Assembly: GCF_010120715.1 (NCBI RefSeq)
Contig: NZ_CP047591.1
Span: 1,922,001 to 1,986,000, forward strand
Reading direction: 5' to 3'
Origin: Aminipila terrae
Lineage (GTDB): Bacteria > Bacillota > Clostridia > Peptostreptococcales > Anaerovoracaceae
Length of the DNA: 64,000 nucleotides
The notes under the pieces are model-generated. The model saw only the letters and a program-made list of their open reading frames with translations. It searched no databases and was not told the origin of the DNA. Shown here one piece after another: positions 16,577-24,781 of this stretch. The translations under genes and the position numbers were made by a program. Within the stretch, counting starts at the first letter, position 1; each line of letters opens with the position of its first letter.

Positions 16577-18136
16577 ATGGCAGTAAATAAGCTAAACTTA
16601 GATCCAAAGAAAATTGACAGTGCACGTTCATGCGCAGCAAGAATTGCACAGAGTATGCAGGAATTTATCGACAGACATACTACAGTAAGTACAGAAAGAA
16701 CCATTCTGCGTCTTTTAGGTGTTGACGGAGTTGATGAAGTGGAAACTCCGCTTCCAAACGTTGTAGTTGACCAGATTAAAGCAGCTGGCGGACTTCCAAG
16801 AGGTGTAGCTTATTGGATGGGTAATGCAATGATTCAGACTGGTTTAGAACCACAGGAAATTGCAGAAAAGATGGCAGCAGGACAGCTGGACATCACTAAG
16901 CTTGAAACTGCATCAAAAGAAGAAGCAGAAGCAAAGATTATGCCTGATGTAAAGAAAGCTTTAGAAAAGATTAAAGCTCAGACTGCAAAGAGAAATGAAT
17001 ATCTTGAAAAATTAGGTGAAGGCAGAAGACCTTACCTTTATGTAATCGTAGCTACTGGTAACATCTATGAAGACGTTACTCAGGCACAGGCTGCTGCAAG
17101 ACAGGGTGCTGATGTCATTGCTGTTATCAGAACAACTGCACAGAGCTTACTTGACTATGTTCCTTATGGACCAACTACTGAAGGTTTCGGTGGTACTTAT
17201 GCTACACAGGAAAACTTCAGAATCATGAGAAAGGCTCTTGATGAAGTAGGCGAAGAAGTAGGAAGATACATTAGATTATGTAACTATTCATCTGGTATGT
17301 GTATGCCAGAAATCGCTGCTATGGGTGCATTAGAAAGATTAGACGTTATGTTAAATGACGCTATCTACGGTATCCTATTCAGAGATATCAATATGCAGAG
17401 AACTCTAGTAGACCAGTTCTTCTCAAGAGTAATCATCGGTTACTGTGACATTATCTTCAACTCAGGAGAAGATAACTACCTAACTACAGATGATGCTTAT
17501 GAAGCTGCTCATACAGTACTTGCATCACAGTTCATGAATGAACAGTTCGCAGTAATTGCAAACGTAAAAGAACACCAGATGGGTCTTGGACATGCATTTG
17601 AAATGGATCCAGATATCGAAAATGGTTTCTTATATGAATTAGCTCAGGCTGAAATGGCTAAGGAAATTTTCCCTAACGCTTCACTTAAGTATATGCCTCC
17701 TACAAAGTTTATGACAGGTAATATCTTTAAAGGTCACCTGCAGGATGCACTGTTCAACTTAATTTCAGTTTGGACAGGACAGTCACTACAACTGTTAGGT
17801 ATGCCTACAGAAGCTATCCACACTCCACATATGCATGACAGATATCTTTCTATTGAAAATGCTCAGTACATCTTCAATAATGCAAGAGATCTGGGCAGCG
17901 AAGTTGAATTCAAGAAAGATGGTATCATGCAGAAGAGAGCTCAGGAAGTTCTTGATAAGGCAGATAAGCTTCTGCACCAGGTAGAAGAAGAAAGCCTGTT
18001 TACAACTATTGAAAAAGGTATTTTCGGTGGAGTTAAGAGACCTAGAGACGGTGGAAAGGGCCTTGCAGGAGTATGCGTTAAAGATGCAGGTTACTTCAAT
18101 CCATTCATTCCACTAATGATGGGAGGTGCAAAATAA
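16577..18136 (+). CDS. kamD: lysine 5,6-aminomutase alpha subunit
   Basis: Large subunit of the adenosylcobalamin- and PLP-dependent enzyme that moves the 6-amino group of L-beta-lysine (or D-lysine). I place the start at ATG 16577 because AGGAGG (16561-16566) is 10 bases upstream; the ATG at 16568 is only one base from that site. The product is 519 residues, starting MAVNKLNLD as in known KamD proteins. Highly biased codons. Its TAA stop shares a base with the kamE ATG. Confidence 0.96.
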   Translation: MAVNKLNLDPKKIDSARSCAARIAQSMQEFIDRHTTVSTERTILRLLGVDGVDEVETPLPNVVVDQIKAAGGLPRGVAYWMGNAMIQTGLEPQEIAEKMAAGQLDITKLETASKEEAEAKIMPDVKKALEKIKAQTAKRNEYLEKLGEGRRPYLYVIVATGNIYEDVTQAQAAARQGADVIAVIRTTAQSLLDYVPYGPTTEGFGGTYATQENFRIMRKALDEVGEEVGRYIRLCNYSSGMCMPEIAAMGALERLDVMLNDAIYGILFRDINMQRTLVDQFFSRVIIGYCDIIFNSGEDNYLTTDDAYEAAHTVLASQFMNEQFAVIANVKEHQMGLGHAFEMDPDIENGFLYELAQAEMAKEIFPNASLKYMPPTKFMTGNIFKGHLQDALFNLISVWTGQSLQLLGMPTEAIHTPHMHDRYLSIENAQYIFNNARDLGSEVEFKKDGIMQKRAQEVLDKADKLLHQVEEESLFTTIEKGIFGGVKRPRDGGKGLAGVCVKDAGYFNPFIPLMMGGAK

Positions 18137-18909
18137 TGACTTGCAATTGTAATACAGCTAATAATAATATTGATTTAACTAAGGTTAAACCTTATGGTGA
18201 TACATTAAATGACGGACAGATGGAATTTGCATTTACATTACCAGTTCCTTATGGTGATGAAGCAAGTGAAGCAGCTAAAAACTATGTAAAACAGATGGGC
18301 GTTAATGAACCTGCCTGTGTTTACTCTAAGGATATGGGTGGCGGATTTACATTCTTCATCGTATACGGAAAAGCTCAGCACACAATTGACTATACTACAA
18401 TCAAAGTTCCAAAAGTTGATGTAGAAATCATGGATAGAGTAGAATGCGGCGAGTACATTGAGCAGAACATTAAGAGAGAAGTTGTAATGGTTGGTGCCAG
18501 CACTGGTACAGATGCTCATACAGTTGGTATTGATGCTATCATGAACATGAAAGGTTTCCATGGACACTTTGGTCTTGAAAGATTCAAGAATGTTAAGGCT
18601 ATCAACATGGGAAGCCAGGTGCCAAATGAAGAACTGATTGCTAAGGCTATCGAAGTGAAGGCTGATGCTATCTTAGTTTCTCAGACTGTAACTCAGAAAG
18701 ATGTTCATATTCAGAACCTGACAAACATGGTTGAACTGATGGAAGCTGAAGGATTAAGAGATAAAGTTCTTCTAATCTGCGGTGGACCTAGAGTTTCTCA
18801 TGAACTAGCTCAGGAATTAGGATATGATGCTGGATTTGGTCCTCATACTTATGCAGAACATGTAGCTTCATATGTAATAACTGAAATCGTTAAAAGAGGC
18901 AGAATCTAA
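18136..18909 (+). CDS. kamE: lysine 5,6-aminomutase beta subunit
   Basis: Cobalamin-binding subunit, 257 residues. The base-off B12 motif DxHxxG is DAHTVG (D126, H128, G131), followed by the PLP Schiff-base lysine in MNMKGF (K139), as in the Clostridium sticklandii enzyme. Later glycine-rich blocks (VSQTVTQKD, CGGPRVSHE) complete the Rossmann-like cobalamin domain. Start codon overlaps the kamD stop by one base, giving strict coupling of the two subunits. Confidence 0.97.
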   Translation: MTCNCNTANNNIDLTKVKPYGDTLNDGQMEFAFTLPVPYGDEASEAAKNYVKQMGVNEPACVYSKDMGGGFTFFIVYGKAQHTIDYTTIKVPKVDVEIMDRVECGEYIEQNIKREVVMVGASTGTDAHTVGIDAIMNMKGFHGHFGLERFKNVKAINMGSQVPNEELIAKAIEVKADAILVSQTVTQKDVHIQNLTNMVELMEAEGLRDKVLLICGGPRVSHELAQELGYDAGFGPHTYAEHVASYVITEIVKRGRI

Positions 18910-18972
18910 TTTATTAGGAATTTCAGACTAGAAACTGTTAACATAAACATTGATTTCCTAAAGAGAGAATTA

Positions 18973-19000
18973 TTGACAATATAATAGTTGGGTGTATAAT
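18973..19000 (+). promoter_or_regulatory. consensus sigma-70 promoter of atoDA
   Basis: Perfect hexamers TTGACA (18973-18978) and TATAAT (18995-19000) with a 16-base spacer. The -10 box is inside the arm GGGTGTATAAT, whose exact inverted copy ATTATACACCC lies at 19062-19072. This means atoDA can be transcribed apart from the sigma-54 unit. Confidence 0.75.
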
Positions 19001-19006
19001 ATAGGC

Positions 19007-19322
19007 AGCAATGAGCTAAATAATTGCAGCCTGATGCATATTTAATATTAAATCACTGCAAATTATACACCCTATTATTTATCTAGGATTTTGGGCTCTT
19101 TATCAAAGCTAATTGTTAATTATTTAACCATTTGACTGTTGCCTTTGGTAAAGAGGAAAACTGGCATTAGTTAAAATTTACAAGAGGATGTATAAAGATG
19201 TATTATGTTGGTTAACAAATATTTATAATTTTAGATATAGATACTAAGAAAAATCCTCTTGGGGATTACAAATTACATACCAGAGGAAAACTTAAGTATA
19301 TAAAAGAAAGGTCGTGTTTTTG
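19007..19322 (+). promoter_or_regulatory. long structured leader before atoD, no known riboswitch
   Basis: About 315 bases lie between the predicted transcription start and atoD. It contains a 13-bp stem CTCTTTATCAAAG / CTTTGGTAAAGAG (about 19095-19157, one wobble) and a 9-bp pair CAAGAGGAT (19181-19189) / ATCCTCTTG (19253-19261). AAGAGGA at 19151 can also pair with the last arm, so the two folds compete. There is no open frame with a ribosome site and no clear terminator before atoD. I do not recognise a lysine, glycine or SAM aptamer in it. A small RNA is an alternative. Confidence 0.4.
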
Positions 19323-20057
19323 ATGATTAATAAGATCAGAACAGCCGAAGAAGCAGTCGCAGGTATTAAAGACGGCGCAACTATTATGGTTGCAGGCTTC
19401 TTAGGCACAGGTACTCCTGAAATTTTGATTGACGCTCTTGTAAAAAAAGGTGTTAAGCATTTAACAATTATTGCAAATGATGGTGGACTTCCAGCAGCAG
19501 TTACAGGAACAACAGACAGAGGTGTAGCAAAATTACTTTCAGCAGGTATGGTTGACCATATTATTGCTTCACATGTTGGTATGAACCCAATCATTGGTAA
19601 GGGAATGAATGATGGCACATTGCAGTGTACACTTGTTCCACAGGGAACTCTGGCAGAAAAAATCAGAGCAGCTGGAGCAGGACTTGGTGGTGTTTTAACT
19701 CCAACAGGTGTAGGTACAATTATTCAGACTGGAGAAAAGGTTTCTACAGGAGAAAGAGAAATTTCAATTTCTGATAAAAAGGAAGTTATTAATATAGATG
19801 GCAAGGATTATCTTCTTGAAAAACCATTACACGCAGATTTCGCATTTTGCAGAGCTTCCATTTGTGATGCTTATGGTAACTTCTCATGCACAAAGGCTAC
19901 AAAGAACTTTAACCATGTAATGGCTATGGCAGCAGATACTGTAATCCTAGCTTCAGAAAAGATTGTTGAAGTAGGCGAAGCAGATGTTGATACATTTACT
20001 ACTGCTGGTGTATACGTAAAATATCTTGTAGGAGGGGAAAAACCATGGCAGATTTAA
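19323..20057 (+). CDS. atoD: acetoacetate/butyrate CoA-transferase alpha subunit
   Basis: Alpha subunit of a family I CoA-transferase; in lysine fermentation it moves CoA between butyryl-CoA and acetoacetate. The start is ATG 19323, with AAGAAAGG about 11 bases upstream; a GTG nine bases earlier is too close to that site. The product is 244 residues, with the N-terminal block GATIMVAGFLGTGTPE and GAGLGGVLTPTGVGT typical of AtoD. It overlaps atoA by 13 bases. Confidence 0.94.
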   Translation: MINKIRTAEEAVAGIKDGATIMVAGFLGTGTPEILIDALVKKGVKHLTIIANDGGLPAAVTGTTDRGVAKLLSAGMVDHIIASHVGMNPIIGKGMNDGTLQCTLVPQGTLAEKIRAAGAGLGGVLTPTGVGTIIQTGEKVSTGEREISISDKKEVINIDGKDYLLEKPLHADFAFCRASICDAYGNFSCTKATKNFNHVMAMAADTVILASEKIVEVGEADVDTFTTAGVYVKYLVGGEKPWQI

Positions 20058-20701
20058 AAGCAAGAATTGCTAAGAGAGCAGCAAAAGAATTTAAAGACGG
20101 CGATGTAGCAAACTTAGGTATAGGTCTTCCTACAATGGTAGCCGATTATCTTCCTGAAGGAGTACACATCATGTTACACTCCGAAAACGGATTTACAGGC
20201 TTATCAGGTGCCGCAGAAAAGGGCAAAGAAGATGTTGATGTAATCAACTCAGGTGGTGGATATGTAACATATATTCCATCAGGTAACTTCTTCGGATCCG
20301 AAGAAAGTTTTTCCATTATCAGAGGTGGACATGTTGATGCTACTGTACTTGGTGCAATGGAAGTAGATGAACACGGAAATCTGGCAAACTGGATTGTACC
20401 TGGAAAGATGGTAGCTGGTATGGGCGGAGCTATGGACCTGGTAGTTGGAGCAAAGAAAGTAATTATTGCAATGCTTCACACTCAGAAGGGTGCACATAAA
20501 ATACTGAAAGAATGTACACTTCCATATACAGCATTAAAAGTTGTAGATATGATTATTACAGAAATGGGCGTAATGCAAGTAACAGATAAAGGTATTATGC
20601 TTACTGAATTACACCCAGATTATACTCTGGATGATATTAAGGCTGCAACAGGCTGCGAATTAATTATCAGTGCTGACTTAAAAGCAATGGAAGAAGAGTA
20701 G
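20045..20701 (+). CDS. atoA: acetoacetate/butyrate CoA-transferase beta subunit
   Basis: Beta subunit, 218 residues. The catalytic glutamate of family I CoA-transferases is in HSENGFTG (about residue 47), and NLGIGLPTMVADY plus GGAMDLVVGAKK are typical AtoA blocks. TAGGAGGGG precedes the ATG inside the end of atoD. With AtoD it forms the acetate/butyrate end of the lysine pathway. Confidence 0.95.
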   Translation: MADLKARIAKRAAKEFKDGDVANLGIGLPTMVADYLPEGVHIMLHSENGFTGLSGAAEKGKEDVDVINSGGGYVTYIPSGNFFGSEESFSIIRGGHVDATVLGAMEVDEHGNLANWIVPGKMVAGMGGAMDLVVGAKKVIIAMLHTQKGAHKILKECTLPYTALKVVDMIITEMGVMQVTDKGIMLTELHPDYTLDDIKAATGCELIISADLKAMEEE

Positions 20702-20751
20702 ACCACTGATTATTTGAAAATAAATTATCTTTGCTGATTAAAGAATAATAA

Positions 20752-20786
20752 AACCGATTAGGATAAGTTTCTAATCGGTTTTTTGA
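20752..20786 (+). terminator. terminator of atoDA
   Basis: 10-bp stem AACCGATTAG / CTAATCGGTT with a 9-base loop, followed by TTTTTGATT. It closes the lysine fermentation region. Confidence 0.88.
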
Positions 20787-20848
20787 TTGTATAAAATATG
20801 AAGTAGGGGTTAAATATACAGGATAAAGCAATTTAAAGGGATTTCTTC

Positions 20849-20877
20849 TTAACTTTTACTAAATTTTGTTGTATAAT
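20849..20877 (+). promoter_or_regulatory. promoter of cheW
   Basis: TTAACT and TATAAT are 17 bases apart, about 50 bases before the cheW start. Confidence 0.5.
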
Positions 20878-20926
20878 ATAAGCCACACAGCGAAAATATG
20901 GATTAAAAATGTATAAGGAGGTTCTT

Positions 20927-21400
20927 ATGTCTAAGAGCGAAAATGGTGACAATAGCGAAGTTTTATTGGAAACAGATACTGACGAAATGGAGATTTTAAT
21001 TTTCACAATAAAAGATCAAATTTTTGGCGTTAATGTACAACAGGTAAGGGAAATTCTAATGCCGGCTCCAGTTGATAAAGTTCCTCATGGACATCCATCC
21101 GTAGAAGGTGTATATATGCCAAGAGATATTCTTATTACGGTAATAAACCTGGCAGATTACTTGGGAATATATTTAAATCCCGAAGAAAGAACGTTATTTA
21201 TTGTAGCAGATGTAGAACGCTTAAATGCTGCATTCAGAGTGAATAGTGTTCTGGGTATCGAAAGAATTTCCAATGAAAGTATTGAAAAGTCTGACGCATC
21301 TTATGGAAGACAGGGAATAATAACTGGGATTGTGCGTGTAAATGGAAAGCTAATTTCCTTAATTGATTTTGCTAAAGTGGTGGAAGAAATTTCACAGTAA
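20927..21400 (+). CDS. cheW: CheW-like chemotaxis coupling protein
   Basis: A single CheW domain of 157 residues that links chemoreceptors to CheA. The start is ATG 20927, six bases after AAGGAGG, not an upstream in-frame codon. Typical CheW blocks are EILIFTIKDQIFGVNVQQVREIL, VPHGHPSVEGVYMPRD (the usual RGxxxP is changed to MPRD) and GLISLIDF-like KLISLIDFAKV at the end. No cheA or other che genes are adjacent; a chemoreceptor fragment is at the right edge. It may belong to a CheV/CheW group that acts apart from a main operon. Confidence 0.85.
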   Translation: MSKSENGDNSEVLLETDTDEMEILIFTIKDQIFGVNVQQVREILMPAPVDKVPHGHPSVEGVYMPRDILITVINLADYLGIYLNPEERTLFIVADVERLNAAFRVNSVLGIERISNESIEKSDASYGRQGIITGIVRVNGKLISLIDFAKVVEEISQ

Positions 21401-21435
21401 AAATAAGTGAAAAATGTTAAGAAGGAGAGTAAGAT

Positions 21436-22308
21436 ATGAAATTTCAAATTATTGATGCTTTTTCTGATAAAATTTTTGGAGGAAACCCGGCAGGTGTGGT
21501 TTTACTTGATGAGGGACAGGAATTCCCTTCTGATGATATCATGCTTAAAACAGCAGCGGAATTACGTTATTCGGAAACAGCTTTTATAAAAAGAGTAGGG
21601 CAGGAAAAGTTCAATATCAGATATTTTACTCCTGCTGCTGAGGTGGATTTATGTGGACATGCCACAATTGGTTCTTTTGGTGCAATGATGGAATGGGCAA
21701 TCGTTTCCACCAATGGGAAGTATAGCCTTGAAACTTTAGCAGGCTGTTTAAAAGTAGAAATCAAGGATGGCTTTATTTTCATGGAGATGGGCGAGCCTGT
21801 GAATAAGGGTACAATTACTGATGAGAATAAAAAAGCAGAACTGGCAGCTGTAATGGGAATCAGGGCAGAAGATATTATTATGGATCCAGAACTGATTTCT
21901 ACAGGATTGCCAGACATTATGCTGGGAGTTGGCTCAAAAAATGTGCTGAATCATATAAAACCTGATTTTGCAGCATTGGCCAGGTTATCTGAAGTATATC
22001 AGGTAACTGGGGTACATGCTTTTTCACTTGGGGAAGAAGGTAGTGGAATCACAGCAGATTGTAGAAATTTTGCTCCTTTATATGACATTGATGAAGAAGC
22101 AGCAACGGGCACCTCAAATGGAGCATTAACTTATTACCTATATGAAAAAGGAATCATAAAGCCAGGAGAAACAAATATTTTTCTCCAGGGAGAAGCCATG
22201 AACAGACCCTCCAAGATAATGAGCAGACTGTCCGTGACAGGGATTAAGCCTGAGATTTATGTAGGAGGAGTTTATAAAAAACTTGTTGAAGGTAAAATTG
22301 ACATATAA
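21436..22308 (+). CDS. PhzF-family isomerase-like protein
   Basis: A 290-residue member of the PhzF (diaminopimelate epimerase-fold) family. The start block IIDAFSDKIFGGNPAGVVLL, the ETAFI segment with the family's catalytic Glu (about residue 46), PAAEVDLCGHATIGS and ATGTSNGALTYYL are all conserved. The physiological substrate is unknown for most of the family. AAGGAG precedes the ATG. It is not obviously linked to its neighbours. Confidence 0.88.
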   Translation: MKFQIIDAFSDKIFGGNPAGVVLLDEGQEFPSDDIMLKTAAELRYSETAFIKRVGQEKFNIRYFTPAAEVDLCGHATIGSFGAMMEWAIVSTNGKYSLETLAGCLKVEIKDGFIFMEMGEPVNKGTITDENKKAELAAVMGIRAEDIIMDPELISTGLPDIMLGVGSKNVLNHIKPDFAALARLSEVYQVTGVHAFSLGEEGSGITADCRNFAPLYDIDEEAATGTSNGALTYYLYEKGIIKPGETNIFLQGEAMNRPSKIMSRLSVTGIKPEIYVGGVYKKLVEGKIDI

Positions 22309-22340
22309 AAAGCGGGATGTTTCATTCATCCCGCTTTTAT
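22307..22340. terminator. bidirectional terminator, phzF and alaX-like gene
   Basis: Stem AAAGCGGGATG / CATCCCGCTTT with T-runs on both strands sits between two convergent genes. Confidence 0.85.
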
Positions 22341-22341
22341 A

Positions 22342-23582
22342 TTAACGTAAATGCTTATTTAATAAATCAATGAATGTATCAATAAACTCATCTTTTGAGA
22401 ATATTGCCCGAGCGCTTGTATTGTTACCACCGCCTTTGCCCTGATAGATTGCAGCATTATCTTTAACCAGTTTACCGCAATCTATTTTTCCATTGGAAAA
22501 CAAAAGAACAGTATTGTCAGTTCTGCAGATGATTGCCAGTACTTTGGTAAGGTAAGGAATCATAGCTCTGCCTATATTCAGAAGGTCATCAATTTTCATG
22601 TCATTATATTCTTTTGTAATAACAGCATCCTGATCAGATATAGCATTTAAAGACTCTAAATAAGCTGTGAGAGCAAAGATTCGCTCTTTGATGACAGATT
22701 GCTTAAGAACATAGAGCTCATTCCTTACAGCCTTGTTTTTTTCTTCCTGACCTGACATTTTATCCAGTAAGTCTTTGGACCCTGCAGAATACTTATTGTT
22801 AAGAGTAGTAAGTATTTCATGGTAGGAGTCAAAAATCTCCATGGCCCTTCTGCCTGCTTCACAATAGATTCGGAACATTCCTTTATAATTTTCTACCTTT
22901 AGGATTTTAATAAGTCCCACCTGACCTGCAGAACCCGGATGAGTCCCACAACAGGCAACGCAGTCAGCAGGATTATTAACATCTCCAACACAGACGATAG
23001 TAATATCTTCATCAATAGCCAGGGGTTTTCGAAGCGGCAAATCGGCAGCTTCCGCCTGAGTTTTAAAATGGCGCATAATTACTGGAGCATCAGACCAGAT
23101 TACCTGATTTGCAAAGTATTCTGCTTCTTTAGCCATTTCCCAGGTTAGTGTTTTTATCTCCGGCATTGCTTCTAAACTGATGTCGATAGTCATATAGTCC
23201 TCGCCCATATGAAAACCCCTGTTTATACCACCGTATTCTCTATAAAGTATACCGGATAGGATATGCTCCCCACAATGCCTCTGCATGTTTAGAAACCTGT
23301 GTTCCCAGTTTATTTGGCAAGAAACTTCATCCCCGATATCCCATACTATATTGCTGTTGTCACATGATAAGCAATGAAATATTATACCAGCTTTTTCATA
23401 TACATCCACAACCTCAAGATTGTTAATTTTTCCTTTATCACAGCTCTGCCCCCACCTGTTGGGAAGAAAATAGTCTGATTCAGAACCAAAGTGATAAGGT
23501 TTCCTGATTGAGTTACATCAACTATATTGGATATACAATTTTTTAAATAGGGATTTTTTTGATAAAGCTTATTTGTATTCAT
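22342..23582 (-). CDS. AlaX-type alanyl-tRNA editing protein with long C-terminus, frameshifted
   Basis: Likely removes serine or glycine from tRNA-Ala. The intact frame would start at 23582 (MNTNKLYQ, after AAGGAG) and give about 413 residues with the second-additional-domain zinc residues (MQRHCGEHILSG and CVACCGTHPGSAG) and a C-terminal DHHA1-like part (KGGGNNTSARA). The reading frame is broken at the run of five G (plus-strand CCCCC at 23449-23453): adding one G rejoins FPTGGG to QSCDKGKINN. This looks like a homopolymer error, though true inactivation cannot be excluded. Confidence 0.82.
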
Positions 23583-23734
23583 AAAAATTCTCCTTGTAAT
23601 TATGAAATTATTATAACACAAATTAGTAATTCTGTTATATAATAATTTTAAAGATGTACTAGTTTGCTCTTAAATCAACCAAAGGAATAGGACAAAAAGC
23701 TTTCTGCATATATTTAGGCAGGGAGGCGGAAGAT

Positions 23735-24499
23735 ATGAGAGTAAACAGGAAAGTAAATAAGCTAAAATATATAATTTGCATAGTAACTCTTTGCTTTGTT
23801 ACGGCTGCTGTGCCAATGTACCACGATGTTCTGAGAAGTGTTGAAAGAATTACATCTGCTGATGTTATTGTTATAGATCCAGGTCACGGAGGTATGGATG
23901 GGGGAGCAGAAAGCGCAGATGGTGTTACAGAAAAGAATATAAATCTGGCTATTGCAAAAAATCTTGAAGAATTAGCCAGAGCAGATGGCTGGAATGTTAT
24001 CATGACCAGAAATGAAGATATAAGCCTTGGGGAAGAAGCAAAAGGGTCAATCCGAAGCAAAAAAACAAAAGACTTATTGGAGAGAAAAAGAATCATTTCG
24101 GAAGTGAAGCCTACAGCTACGGTGAGCATCCATTTAAATAGTTTTAAAGAGGACAGAAGCGTACACGGAGCACAAGTATTTTATCCATCTGGTTCAGAAA
24201 AGGAACCTGTTATAGCAGAAAGTAAACGTTTAGCAGAAATCGTCCAGGAATCCCTGAATAAAGGGATAGAAAATGGAACAGAACGTATTGTGCTTAGTAA
24301 ATCTGGCGTGTTGATTCTGAAAAATCCCAGTTCCCCAATTATTATTGTAGAATGTGGTTTTTTGTCAAACAGCCAGGAAGCCAGACAATTGGAGAATGAA
24401 GAATATCAGAAAAAAATAGCGGGCTGCATTTATGAAGGAATAATGGCGTTTAGCAATAAAGAAGCAAAAAAGGACATAAAAATTCTTGACAGCTTATAA
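23735..24499 (+). CDS. cwlD: germination-specific N-acetylmuramoyl-L-alanine amidase
   Basis: An amidase_3 family enzyme, 254 residues, that in spore formers makes muramic-delta-lactam in spore cortex. An N-terminal membrane anchor/signal (about residues 11-29) is followed by IDPGHGGMDGGA (zinc His), the EKNINLAIA Glu block, SIHLNSF (second zinc His) and VECGFLSN with the catalytic Glu. Its presence suggests that the organism sporulates. CwlD is the best fit by length and anchor; a general cell-wall amidase is possible. Confidence 0.85.
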   Translation: MRVNRKVNKLKYIICIVTLCFVTAAVPMYHDVLRSVERITSADVIVIDPGHGGMDGGAESADGVTEKNINLAIAKNLEELARADGWNVIMTRNEDISLGEEAKGSIRSKKTKDLLERKRIISEVKPTATVSIHLNSFKEDRSVHGAQVFYPSGSEKEPVIAESKRLAEIVQESLNKGIENGTERIVLSKSGVLILKNPSSPIIIVECGFLSNSQEARQLENEEYQKKIAGCIYEGIMAFSNKEAKKDIKILDSL

Positions 24500-24529
24500 A
24501 AAAGCAGTTTTAAATAATACAATGTAACT

Positions 24530-24661
24530 TGTGGATAAGTATGAACTGACACCCTTAAATTTCGATATAAGTGTTGAAAAACAAGCACATGCGGGCTGTT
24601 AACATATCCACAGACACAAGTGAATAAAATTGTATACAATTAATAGAAGAGGTGTGGAAAA
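24530..24661. other. cluster of DnaA-box-like sequences
   Basis: Between cwlD and the AraC gene are a perfect DnaA box TGTGGATAA (24530-24538), ATATCCACA (24604-24612) and TGTGGAAAA (24653-24661). The region is AT-rich and holds no gene. Three boxes are few for an origin; titration or regulatory roles, or chance, are possible. Confidence 0.4.
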
Positions 24662-24781
24662 CTGTGCTAGTCCCTTAAATACTCCAATTTATGGGCTGTT
24701 GAAAAATGTTTCGAACATACAACTGAGGGTTTACATAATTTAATAATCTGGATACATAAAAGAGAAATTTTGGAGGTGCAC

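Noticed and set aside
16568..16577. kamD start at ATG 16568
   Set aside because: Only one base separates it from the ribosome site; ATG 16577 is spaced correctly.
19007..19322. Lysine or glycine riboswitch in the atoDA leader
   Set aside because: None of the conserved core sequences of these aptamers could be found.
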